Both the position numbers and the translations under genes were made by a program. From Liolophura sinensis (taxonomy: Eukaryota; Mollusca; Polyplacophora; Chitonida; Chitonidae): a stretch of DNA of 64,000 nt. Position 1 is the first letter of the stretch, and the number at the start of each line of letters is the position of its first letter. The stretch spans positions 57,827,249 to 57,891,248 of the forward strand of contig NC_088295.1 in NCBI RefSeq assembly GCF_032854445.1, written 5' to 3'. Shown here piece by piece: positions 25,201-37,900 of the stretch. The notes beneath the pieces are model-generated. The model ran no database searches, was not told the origin of the DNA, and saw only the letters and a list, made by a program, of their open reading frames with translations.

Positions 25201-28200
25201 ACAATGATACACACAGCAATGAAATCATCCATACCTTGACGCATAACCGATGCTTAGAACAATGACAATTTTTGCTAAATATATACTGTACATTTCCTTC
25301 CATTTTTATTATTTTTTTTTTTTAACATTTCTTTGCTTGGCTTTCAAACATTTGTTGAAAAATTGTGATCTTTGATAAAATACAGTACTGTGTACAACAA
25401 GCATGAAATTAGTTTTTTTTTTAATAGGACCGTGTACAGGTAAAATATGGATGTAAATACAGCTATGTTTGAAGGAAATTCAGCTATGTTTGAAGGAAAC
25501 CTGCACCTCCTTCCTTGTCCTAACAAACTTTCAACAGTTCACAGGACTAAGGCAAAATTTTAAAGTGAAAGACAGCACCTGACTAATGTTTTTGTCCAAA
25601 GAAAGAGTACCATCCAAAGTATCTTAAACTGGCATTAAACATTTTAGATTTTTATTCAACCCAGTAAAAGTTTAATGAAACTTCGTCTTACACAGCTTCA
25701 GCACATCTCCATTATCTAGGGCATGGTGGTGTAACTTCAATGTTGAAGGTATTTTCTGTATAATAGTCTAAGCAGTAGCCTTTGGTAGATAAAAATTGTG
25801 GCCTTCAGCTACGAAGACCAAAGTGATATAGTTTTCTCGAAACCTGGACATACCTAAAAGAATATTTCTTCCACTGCCTGAACTGTTGATACAGCAACTA
25901 CTGTATCATTTACAAGGAGCTTCAGCGACCCTGTTTAAATAGCCTTGCCGCATATACACAGCCAGGGTATGCCTGGTTCAGGTCATGACCTCTGGAGGGT
26001 TGTGCTGGTGAGTTCTGGCCCAATTAAATGTTAATTACAAAATTACGATAGAATTGTTGTACAACTAGTTTCGTGCTCAATTCTCAAACAAATGGATATA
26101 AATCTAAGTACGACTGAGGCTGGTCTAGGCGTTCCATTGTCGCTGAATTTTACGCTTCAATTTTGTAGCGGAGGCCTCAAAGATGAAAGCAGTACTGACC
26201 TAGTTATCTCGTATATCAGAGAAAACACCTCTGCCTGAACATGGCCCTTCAATAATTTTCCTGTTTTTTATACTGTCTTGTACGCGAGAAAGACAGGAGC
26301 AAAATTTAAATTCTTCAGAGGTAATAAATTTAGAAAAAGAATCGAATCCTAAGATTTTTAATTTTAAGCATTGTCTGCTGAGATGCCGTCTTTCCATAAA
26401 CCTTTGGCATCATTTTGCACTGACTGCTATTTGTTAGTTAGAAACGGATGAAATGAACGACAAAACACATTTGGGGAGAAGAATGCGATTTGGCCCAAGA
26501 CGGGGATACTATCGTTGAATATTACATGGTTTATAAATAAACTCATTTTACATATGTGGTCTCCTGTAAATTATACAGACCTCCCCACAACACTTTGTGA
26601 AATAGCCCTTCAGCTATACATAACTAAATCGTAAACAATGTCTTATGCAGTACTTTTGTGGCTACATCACAGCTTAGGTCACGCAACCTGAAAGCAAGGT
26701 CGATAAAATTTTCAAGATGGCTGCCTGGACTCAAACCAGCCATTTGTGCAGTACTGTCAATTTGTTTTACATGTCATTCAGGGAAATCTCATTAAAATAA
26801 TAAAGCATTATACTTTTTAGAAAGCTGGACTATCCTGCTTATGACTGAAATACGTTTTAGCCAGGTGCTGCCTTGTCCTCTAATATACATGTACACTTTA
26901 CAAGCAATTTATTTAATAGGATGGGAGAGTTATCCTCTACATTTCCACAGAATTTACAAAGAAATATGTCCACTGGCACAATTTCAGAGAAGCAGAAGAT
27001 TTTGCCATTATGTTGGGCTTATTATCAAGATGCATTAAAACAAATGCTAGAACAGAATTCAGTAAACGATAAGACAATCAATGTACATGCATACCAATGT
27101 AGAGACAAATGGACATCTGGTTGCTATGTTAACAAAAAATAGCTGTGGGTCCCAAAACATAGCTTTAGCTATTTAATTTGTTCAGCAAATCTAATCTATA
27201 AATGCACAGACGTTCAGACTGCCAATACCACCTAAGTCTGAAAACTGGGGGGTAACAACTCACTGATGAAGGGAAGAAATCGCGAACACCACTAGCGGTT
27301 TTTACAATACCAGAGGTATATAACTTTACATCTTTTTGACAGAGTCCAGGTCAAACAGGTTCCATAGCCCAGCGGCAGTAGCAAGTTCTAGTAAGCCATG
27401 AATTTGCTCTCATAACTTTTTTCAGAACTCGGTACAATTATATTTCCCTTGATTAGGCATGCACTGGTCTAGGAATATACTTAGGGTACAAATTTTTTGA
27501 TACCTTCAAGAACACATTTCGAAATTACCATTCACCTGCAAAGACATGACTGGCAAAAAAATATGTACGAAAATTGGGTATTGGAGTTTGAAGCGCCAAC
27601 AATTTGCAACTACATCATCGCCTTCTATTCCAGAAGAATAATGAAGATGTTCAACGAACCCTCAAATCACGAATGAAGTATTTTTATAATTATACCAGGC
27701 CTCTGGTAAAAGACTTTCCACATGTTCCAGGGCATGTTTATTTAATGGCTTGACGTTTTCCATAAGAGATATTTTTGTCCTGTAAATTGCAAAAACTATC
27801 AGGCACCTTAAGCAGGACAAATAACCTGCTGACTTCTTCCCTAATTGCTATCCCTGTGCGAGTTCACACATTGTGTCTGCCTGGAGGACCTTCAATAGTA
27901 CTGCACATATTTCTTCTGCTGGAACATCCGAAATCTGAAAATAAGCACAACACAGCAACCCCACCCCCACCCATGGATTCCCCGAAAGTTACATTCAATA
28001 AGAAAACAAATGTTGCCATAAGCCAGTTTGTGGCTCCTACCCCTACTTCCTACAACCAAGTGTCAAACTGACTGAAGATATCCCACGACGAAGTGCTAAA
28101 AGCATGTTCAACTTTTTCTTTTATGCAAGGATGTTTCTAGGTCTTTTATGTAAAGCCGTTATGTATTTGTAATGTTATAGCAGCCTGCCTTCAGGGTTGC

Positions 28201-31130
28201 CACGGATATTTCAAAACAAAAATTTACGAATTTAAATATTTCAAATCGGAAAAATTCATTACTTTTTTGATACACACAAAAAATCTGAAGACCAATATCA
28301 TGAAGTAGTTCAAATGTTTCATCATCAGGTTGGAATAATATAGCGGGAAAAAAATCAACCAATGATGTTCACATTACAAAAATGCCACAGTACTTCTAAG
28401 ATGAAAATTCAGGACTTCCCTAAACCTTGTAAAATTCTTCAATTACATTTAGTCTATTTAGGTTTTTTCACGACCACGGCAACCCTGAATCTATTCATTT
28501 TCAGTTCTTGTATTCAGACACTTGTTGCTTTCTATTACCGCTTTATCCCAAGAAAAAAGTTTGCGACATATCTGGTGATAATCAAATCGTCTACGATAGT
28601 AGTATCACTACTACTAATGGCTTTGTTTCGGGTCAGTTTTTGTATTACTTTGCTCTCCTGCATTCATTACTTAATACTGCTTCAGAAGAATGCACTGTTA
28701 TAAAGCCAGAAAACATCATCCATTGCAAGTATGCAAATGCGGGACTTCCTTCCATTCTTTTCTCTAATAATTGCTGCTCAGGCAATGCAAGTTAATGGGC
28801 AGCACAATGGAAGTTATTTCATATTAAGAGGTTTTCTTGCATACATTTAACTGATTTCCGCACTGGAGACAAAACTACTCAAATACTCACCATCACAGAA
28901 GCATTTCACGTTAATTTAAATCAATTGTCACACCATCCTTTTCACATTAATAATCATCCATGTATTGCTGCATTTAAATATAGCTTAGTACTGTCAGCAA
29001 TGACATTTTTGGTTCATCCTAGAGTATGATGTTCCAAAGGATGACCTTCAATTTTGATGAGAGCAGTGTTGACTTTGCCTAAATAAAACGTCTCCAGCCA
29101 TTAGATAAATAGCTGATTCTATCAGCAACATTTAACAATTATTGCGAACATTATTTTGCAGAACTGATATTTTTAATGGGTTCCTGAGGAGTAAAATCAA
29201 TTTCAGGGTGCAAAATCATCAAAACTTGCCAGAATGTAACATTTTACTTCTTTCCAAGAAGATCTTTGCTTTTTTCAAAAATTCCAAAATTTTTTGAAAA
29301 CATCCTACAATCAACTGCGAAGTCCAGTTGCAGAGTTGGTTTAACCACTCCAGGATACCTGACAAATTCCCGAAAGGTCTGGGTGCAGCAATCAAGGTTG
29401 GGTGATTTTCTCAGCCATCCCTTTTTAAAGCATATCAGTAGCATCACATACACTGGTAGATCATGCTCAAGTTGTGGGACACAGACCTGTCATTACCATG
29501 TGAGTTAACTGGGTGCTTTGTTTTACCACCACTTGTTATGCGCAAATCAATGACTGCTGCAAAACGTTATACATGTACCTGAACCGCAAGCTCTTGTGGA
29601 AGTCCAGTGATGCAAAGCTTCACGAACAGTTTGTTGACTTAACAGTATAATTCCTTCCAACTGGAGAATATCACACACTCTTTCACTTCAAAAACAACTT
29701 TTTCCAGCATAATTAAAATCATGGTAATCATATGCACCACTTAAGAGCTTGCACAGTAAACGCTCTTTAAATACGTAGCCTTAAGCTTGTTCCAGTTGGT
29801 ATTTTTCACATAAAAGTGCGTACACAAAAGCTGTCAATCACCATTCAGAACTAGCGAGATTCAAAACATCTGAATAAAAAAGCCATCATCTAACTCCCAA
29901 CACTGACAAATTCGCGCATTCCATTTCGTTCAATTCAGAAGTGGATCAGTAAAGACTTCATTTCCTTTAGCATTTTGTCCATGGATAAGCATAAACAAAG
30001 ATCTTTGAAGATCTTGGGCATACACTGAATTTATTACTAAAATGGGTTTTAACGTTTTCAAAGATTATGTCATAACTAGTAATCCAATGACAAGCTTCTT
30101 CAAAGGATCAGCAGCCACATTAGCAATGTTGGTAACCATTAGGACATTGATCATTGCAATGAAGCATGTCTTATAGTGTAATTCAGGACTGAGAATACAT
30201 TTTTATTTCAATATATTTTCAAGTTGCTTGGATTTCCGAGTGTTTAAGTCCTGTCAGGTGAACTTCCTTGCATTCCATAAGTATTATTCAATAGGCATGG
30301 GCATTGTGGTTAGACAAAAATCTGCAGCAGAGAATCTACATGGATGCAAATAATTTTAAACCATACAATGCTAATGCCTAAATACTTTAGCCCTTGTATA
30401 AAACATTTTAATTTTTAAACTTCGCAGGGACAGAACAAACATGTGCAACACTTCAGCACCTTCCTTTACGCTTTTCCCACAACTTTGTTAAATGCCTACC
30501 TCCCAACATCACCAATTAGTGACTGATAAATGTGGAGAGTGGAAATCAAGGTCACTTCGTAGTTACTTTATAAATTCATTTACATTCAGAAAGGACTTAA
30601 GACTTATGCAGAATTTCCTGTTGGTCACATTCTCCAACTTCCCCAATTTTGTCAGTCACTGATCTCTACCTTGTAATTCAAGGAGCACTACATCATGTCC
30701 TCGTGCCAAACCAAGTTGAAGCAGTTGTTTCCTTAGTCACATGTATCTCCCTTTGATTTTATACCCAGATGGTTTTCATCCTTTTTTTGGTGGTCACATT
30801 GAAACATTTGCCTTGTGGACAAAATTCAACACCAACATGCATAAACTGAGGGACATGTGGAATTGTGCATTTTCAACACCTACATGTCTTGAACAAGAAA
30901 TTAGAAATAATGCCCAGAATCAACAAGAAAATGTGTTTCATGATTTCATGGATGGAAAATCGTCAAGGCTAAACATTATAATATATTTTGCGAATAGGCC
31001 GTTGCGCTTATTTTGTATTACAGCCACAAATAACTTTTTGCTCTGTGCCACTAGGAAATGTCCTGCACAAATAAAGGAATATCTGCTACAAAAAAATCCA
31101 AAGTTTTTTTTTCTTTTTTAAGTACTTTGA
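16270..31130. other. Long SINE-free, gene-free block downstream of the DBHS gene
   Basis: About 15 kb of A/T-rich DNA without a recognisable SINE tail, tRNA-like box or credible coding frame on either strand. The longest frames (about 126 codons at 30741-31121, 113 at 28362-28703) have no family character. Small local duplications occur, for example 24675-24713. It lies on the 3' side of the DBHS gene, so part of it may be transcribed as extended 3' UTR or read-through RNA (inference). Confidence 0.45.
22716..22728. repeat. Poly-G run
   Basis: About 13 G in a row on the plus strand, a possible quadruplex-forming or slippage site. Confidence 0.8.
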
Positions 31131-31135
31131 ACATA

Positions 31136-31141
31136 TTTATT
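31136..31141 (-). terminator. Candidate polyadenylation signal of the DBHS gene
   Basis: TTTATT on the plus strand reads AATAAA on the minus strand, the first canonical hexamer after the stop codon, and gives a 3' UTR of about 450 nt. Later sites could also be used; nothing in the sequence decides between them. Confidence 0.4.
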
Positions 31142-31593
31142 CTTAAAACACTTGCTAAAATACACACCAATGACTAAATAACAATGTTTAAATCTGATTT
31201 GGCCATCAGTTAAGATAGACACCCACAATTTTACAATATTAATCAAAGACGCATAAACATAAGCCAACCAGGATAGGGGGTGATTTCGGTTCGCGTGAAA
31301 CACTGGTCCAATCAGTAGCTCTTGGCCAATATACCAATGTTCTTAATGTCCAAATGAAAAGCAAGTAACGACAACAACATTACGTAGTTTAACAAATCAC
31401 TCAAATGATGGTGAAAGAAAGATACAAATGAGTAGTGGTATACATGGGAATCCTCTAAGTATGATGAATGTTCTCACATATGAATATCTGGTTTTCCATG
31501 ATCTATTCAATTTGGATTAACCCACAAGAAGCACATGATTAAGGGATTTTCCCCCTTATTAAATATAGGAAGATACACATTGGTAATGGCACA

Positions 31594-31839
31594 TTAGAAA
31601 CGCCTCATTCTCTTCATCTCGCCATAATCTTCTCTGGGTCCGCCTTCTCGTCGTCTGTCCATTCCACGCTCATTTCCTCGCATGCCTGGCTGGCCGAGAT
31701 TTCCACCCATGCCACCTTGATTGTACATATTACCAGGTCCGGATACCCCACCCATTCCCCCTCCCATACCGCCCATATTTCCCTGGCCTGGGAAGGCTGC
31801 CCCAGCACTACCGAAGTTATTTCCAGAAGGGCCATCAAA
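31594..31839 (-). CDS. SFPQ: DBHS exon 9: C-terminal tail and stop
   Basis: 82 codons including the stop, after acceptor AGCCTCAG. Gly/Met-rich, then [14 protein letters not shown] and the basic end MKRMRRF, similar in placement to the KKPRF/KRRRY-type C-terminal nuclear signals of vertebrate DBHS proteins. It follows a 3.3-kb intron. Confidence 0.9.
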   Translation of the reverse strand, partial: FDGPSGNNFGSAGAAFPGQGNMGGMGGGMGGVSGPGNMYNQGGMGGNLGQPGMRGNERGMDRRREGGPREDYGEMKRMRRF

Positions 31840-34800
31840 CTGAGGCTATATTTGTCGTAGTCATATTGATGACAGTTTTGAACAGCATTAAGTTCATCAA
31901 TGTTCGCAACAAGGATTTCAGTGTACACACATAGAGATGTCATATATTTAGGTATCACACATGGTTTTCATCAAGGTGAAGAGGTTTTATCAATCCAGCG
32001 ATAAGTCAATGGCAGCAGATCCAGCACGAACATAGAGGGGGGAAAATGAAAATTAAGGCACATTGTTAGCATTTAGCATAATGAGATAATTATTCAGAAT
32101 CATAAACAGACATTGCACGTGTAATTTGCATATAAAATTCCCCCTCCCTCCTCTTGCACATTCAGTGACCGTGCACTAGAACACTACAACAATGTGCTGC
32201 CTGGCTCTTGTTCCAGCACGTTATTCAATATAAACACAGCATACTTGTTACAATCATCGTGCATTCTATCTTAATATTCTGCATCACTCGAATTATGATA
32301 CATGTCCCTCTGTTGGAAACAAATTCCAATGAAGCACAACTTCACGATCAGGCAATACAATTCCTTTCTCCTTATGATCACAAATAAACCCCATTATGAA
32401 CAATCTGTATCCACAACCAAATACAGAATGCGACATCCTTATTCTTATAGCATATGTGTCTCAGAGTAACATCCCTTTCTGCACAAATTTCATCAGTTTG
32501 ATAAAGTGTTGTGCGAGGTGCTGCTTTCATTCCTTAAGTAGTCCATCAGCTATATAGTTCATTAGGTCTCGCTGCATCAAATTAGCAGTCCACTTGTAAA
32601 GTTAGTTTCATTTTGGACAAATAGAAAACATAAACCATCCTTAATGTGTTCTTGAGGACTTTAAGCACATCAGAACATTACAGTTTAGTGTCGTTACATA
32701 AAGGAACGTAGGCCCTTCTCAATACATCAACTGTTGTCAGAACATGAACGACGTCCTTTTCTTATAGAACTTGGAAAAACACTTTTAAATCCTTCGGAAT
32801 TTTGCAGTAAGAGCATCCCAAAGAAGATTATTAAACTATTTTCTGCATCCATTCTTTCTGGAAGTGTACATCACGAAAACCATGATATGTAAAATTTGCT
32901 GTCCTAAATTGAGCAGTTGCTCAGTGTTTTTACATCTACTTAGCAGTATAACAATGCTTATCATGTACGTTTTTAACTGTAAAGAGCATTACCAGCACTG
33001 AATTTCAGTGACAAGATAGGTCAGATATCAAAAACAATTACACTACTTGCTGATTTTGCACAAATGATTAAAATTAGCACTATTAAATACCAATTGTGAA
33101 CTGGTCACAAGGTAATGTCTTTGCTGTTGGTTACTGTTACTATGTTGATGGCAATAACACGACTTATCCACCAGAGTAACTAGAATACATGATGAATATT
33201 TAACTTATCCCATCACCCTATGAGCACTGTGTTTTATGACCACTTATGAAATGACCGGTGGCTCTAGAAGGGATTTATAACAGGATATGAAATGAAAGGT
33301 TAGTCAGTACACAGTATACAATATACAGATTAGTAACACTTTTTTGTTGACCCAGAATGGAAAAGATCATGGTAATGGACAGCAGATCTGGAAGGAACTT
33401 CCAAGAACTATCCTGCTGTACACAGATCAGCCCTTCCTCAAAGTCTTCTGAAGGATTTCACACTGACTACCTCAGAAAATTCCTTGTTTACTAAACAAGC
33501 CTGAGGATTTCCTGAATCCCATGTCTCAACATCTGACCTCTGCAACTGACGGCATCTACAACTATTTTGTTATCTGAATCTTGTTCTTTTTACGCTCCAG
33601 TATAACTGATACACCCAGGGCACTATATTCCAGATTGACATCCGATGACAAAATCAGTCATGCGAATTCTTGTATATTCCAGTGAAAACTAATTTCTTTC
33701 ACTGGTAGGTTTAACTTTACAGGTATTACTAACGTTCACCTTTTCCAAAGCCAAATAATTCTCTGTAAGTTACGGTGATTTCCATTTACACTAGATCTCT
33801 AACAATACAGTCAATTTTATGTCCACGATTTCTAGTGAACAAGACTTCCATTTTTCACCTAACAAATTTAGACCATGAAATCCCCAGACTTGCTACAGCT
33901 CGTACAATCACTTTCAGATCAAAAACTGCCACTAGCCAAAGTAACCCGTGTCTGGCCCAAAGTAAAGTGAACATTAAAGAAACAAACTGATCACTTACCA
34001 CACCATTGTCAAAATACATCCCATGATGATCCTAGATAAATTTCAATAAAATGGTCACTATTAGTAAACACAAGAGTTTCAAGAATGCAGGTAAGGTCTG
34101 AAGGAAATTAAGCATGTATCCATGAACTGTAAAAAATATCATGTTTACAATATCTCTAATTAAAGGTGCTAAGGGAAACAGAGCCAGGCAGCAAAGGGAT
34201 TGACCCCTTTGAACAATTCTACAGGATAACCTAAAATGCGCACACAGTGTACTACAAGGCACCCAACCCACAGTCAAACCGGTCATGATGATCTGAGGCT
34301 GGTGGTAAGAGAGTTCTCTATAGTCTAACTTCCATTTTGTTTATTTGGTAGTAATACATTCTACAGGACATACTCATAAGATGTTCCAAAATATGGAGCA
34401 TGCGCACAAAAACATAATACACCATAAAAATATGCAAAGCTCACATGTGTACTCATTTCTTATGACCTATTCAGAACTAGAACGTCACACGTGAAAACTT
34501 TTCTATTCTTTCTTTTTATCATTACTGTGCAGTGTATAGACCAGTCTGGAATTCACATCTAACTGAAAAAGCTATTTTCCTGTTTTTAGATGGTCGTAGT
34601 ATTCTACAGGAACACTCCTGAAAGGTTTTTAACAGAAGTACAACACAAAAAGCTATCATATTAATTTATGCAATTCAAAATAAATCAGGCAAAACTCACA
34701 GCCCTTTGTAAGGCAATATGTTGATTTCAATGAAGGAAAACATGTTTTCTATGTAATGAGAGTTTCCATATTCAGAAACTTATCCTCATTATTCCAGACA

Positions 34801-34887
34801 CCAAACTTGGCCTATCTGTCCTATGGAATCATGTACAAAATTTATGATCGCACATAGATCACTGGAAGATCCCACTAGCAGTTTTCA

Positions 34888-34954
<67 letters not shown>

Positions 34955-37900
34955 TAATTATCAAGAAATATGATCGCAAATGAATCACTGAATGAGAATA
35001 TCCAGAATTCTCAGGACATACATCCATATACATCGCAGCCTGTTCAAGAAAATGTCTGAACCAAATGTGCTCGCTTTAGCCCACATTTATTCCATGCTAC
35101 AGATAAATTTAAACCTGAACCAAATCCTGTACATACCATTTGGCCTCCTGGCCCACCCATCCCAGAGTCGCCTCCCATTCCTACTGGACCACCCATGCCT
35201 TGGTTTCCGTAGTTATTTCCTAATCCTCCAGACATCTGTGAAAGAGTAAATTCAGTTATTAGGTTTACCACTTTTTTTTTCTTGTCACCAAACAATAAAG
35301 TTCCAATTGTTAACTACATACCAACTTCATCACCACAAAACAAAGCCTGTTTATTTCATAACACAACATCTACTTTTCTACAAGTAGGTACCTGAGATCG
35401 CCCTCGGTCCAGTCCCATACTAGCTGGGGGTGCAGGGGGCGGGGGGAGGGGTGGGGCATTGCCACGGTTACTGCCTCCAGGTAGGTCATGGATACCTCCT
35501 TGCTGCAATGGAGATTGAAACCACAGCTGCCATCAGGTCATTCATGTGATTTAGAGTTACACACAAATAACATGCTAATGCAAACTGAAGCTACATAACA
35601 TTTTGCAGAATAACAAGGACTAACGTTCACAACCACTAGTTTTAATTTGGTCTTCACAGAGTGGTGATGAAGTGGAACCACTGAACATTGTACAAATATT
35701 CGCAAACAACACTTGCGAAAAACATGTGAAAAGTCAACTAAACTAATGAGTTAGACCATACAATGCAGCATCTTTACCCCCATCATTATGTCATCCTGAC
35801 CCATAGCATCGCCTCCCAAGGGGCGTCGCATGTTGTCGTTGCGCCGCATCATCATATCAGGACGTCTATCCTGTCGAAGCCGCTCGTCATCCTCTTGCTG
35901 TCTCATCCTGTCAAGAAGAATGTGGAAACCACTGGAATAACTGTGAGGTATGTGGATAGCTTATTAAACATTATATACATTTACAAATATATACATTTAC
36001 AAATCTGCTTCATAGTGATAACCTGTTATTAATTCCCTCGCTAATCTAGTCCAAAGAATTTTACACACTCCACAACACCTACAGCAAAACATTACCACTG
36101 TGTAAATCTTACCTCATTTCCATTTCTTGTCTTCGTCTGAGCTCCGACTGCTGGCGGATTTCCTGCAGACGTCTTAGTTCTTCCTGTTGCCTCATAAGGT
36201 CTGTTTACAAACAAACAAGCCTTCAATTATCATCCATGAACTAAAGTAGATCTGAAGGAAACATACCGCAGTGTGATCTTTTAAAAAAGAAGCAATCATG
36301 GGAAAACTGCAGACCTGAAAGCTCCGATTCTGGAGCTCTGCATGACAGCTGTAAGATTATCTTCCTTACGCTGTACCAACATTTAAAGTGAACATGAAGT
36401 TTGCCATTATACATACATAAAAAAATGATATACAACAAACCTATCAAAGAAAACTATGTAAAAGTTTTGAATGGCGAGATAAAGTAGTTAGGAGATATGG
36501 CACTGACGGACAATTCACTCCGAGCAGCCATGTTGTAGAAGCCCTTACGAACTGGGCCAATCACTAGCGCTAGTAGCGTCACGTGTTAATTGGCTGTCCG
36601 GTCAAAAAAACAGATTAGCTCTATTGACAGTGTGGTTTCTTATAGTAGATACACAGATACTGGTGCAATAAACTGGATTCTAAACTGATGCAGTTTAAAC
36701 CGCACCCTTATGAGCAGGAAACTGAGAACGGCTGCCCGTGATACAATGCGTACATGTTGGGCAGAATACTGTAGTAACTTGTTGGGGTGAGCTGGCAAGA
36801 AAACCATTTCGGGAGAGTCCTTGCTTGAAGAAAAATACTGTGACTGCATTATTTTTCCTTAGCAAAGTCAGATATCTTCCTAAAATCTGAATGAAAGGGT
36901 CTGTTATCAATCAAAAGATACTGTTATGATCAAAAAATTCCCTGTCGGTACAGCCAACCAGGCCAAATGCTTACACCCATGCAGGAGAAGCAGGACCGCT
37001 AAAACAACAGTTTGTGTCCATGATCACTCTGACCGAGCGCCAGACTAAAAGAAGCATCGGCTCTTTGAACACATAACAGAGCAGATACTCTATCGTTGGG
37101 TATCAGGCGTTTTTTTTTCTTAAATATTTCTCATTGTCAGATTGTTTAATACCAATGTTACAGGGGAGCCCCTAGATTTTGCTACGTCACTCTAGATAGC
37201 TATAAAATGGCGAAATGGCATTAACAAATGAGTCGCTGGGTACTGACAATTATTTGCTACTTATTTTGTTGATAATCTGTAAAATTTTAAAAACATTTTT
37301 AAAACATTTCTGGAATACTACTTTATTAATTCAGCTTTAGTGGCTGACTTCATGTGTTTTCTTACTAAACCCTGTAAATGCTCTTAAGTACACACTGACC
37401 TTTTCTCAGAAGTTCTTCTTGATGTTCCATTTGAGCAGTCTCCATCTCCCCTTCAAGTTTTAATTTAGCCTCCTCGACATTTCTCTTCACTTGTTCCAGT
37501 TGACTCTTCTCCATTTCCACAATCTGTTTCCATTTTGACGCAAAGCTGAACTCAAATGATCCAGGCTGTGCAAATCGTGGTTCCACTTCACGCTCCCTAC
37601 AAAAAGAAATAAATATTTAACGTACTGGATATAAGTAGTGCGTCTCTATGGTTTTGTCCTTGTTACACATGTCCTCCTTCCAACATATCACAAAAAAGAT
37701 GCTGATCCAAAGAGAAAATATAGCGAGAAGCTAGTGCAAAAGTACATGTATACAAATGTTTCTCCTTAATTCCACCTGCTGATACATGTAAAAAGTATTG
37801 TAAAAAGAGTTATTAAATTGACTTACTTTCTATACTGGTCATTCTTCGGAAGGAATTTCTCGGCTAAACCATCCTCTTCATCTTTCTGCTCCAATGGTTC

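Noticed and set aside
28362-28795. Overlapping frames of 113 and 95 codons
   Set aside because: Hydrophobic low-GC translations without conserved motifs; two frames overlap in the same place, as expected from chance.
30741-31121. Open frame of 126 codons on the plus strand
   Set aside because: It has no recognisable domain, is A/T-driven in composition, has no splice partners and lies opposite the 3' flank of the DBHS gene; such lengths occur by chance in 64 kb.
31614-31958. Minus-strand frame of 114 codons overlapping the DBHS last exon
   Set aside because: Out-of-frame shadow of exon 9, which is fixed by splice phase and its family-like C-terminus.
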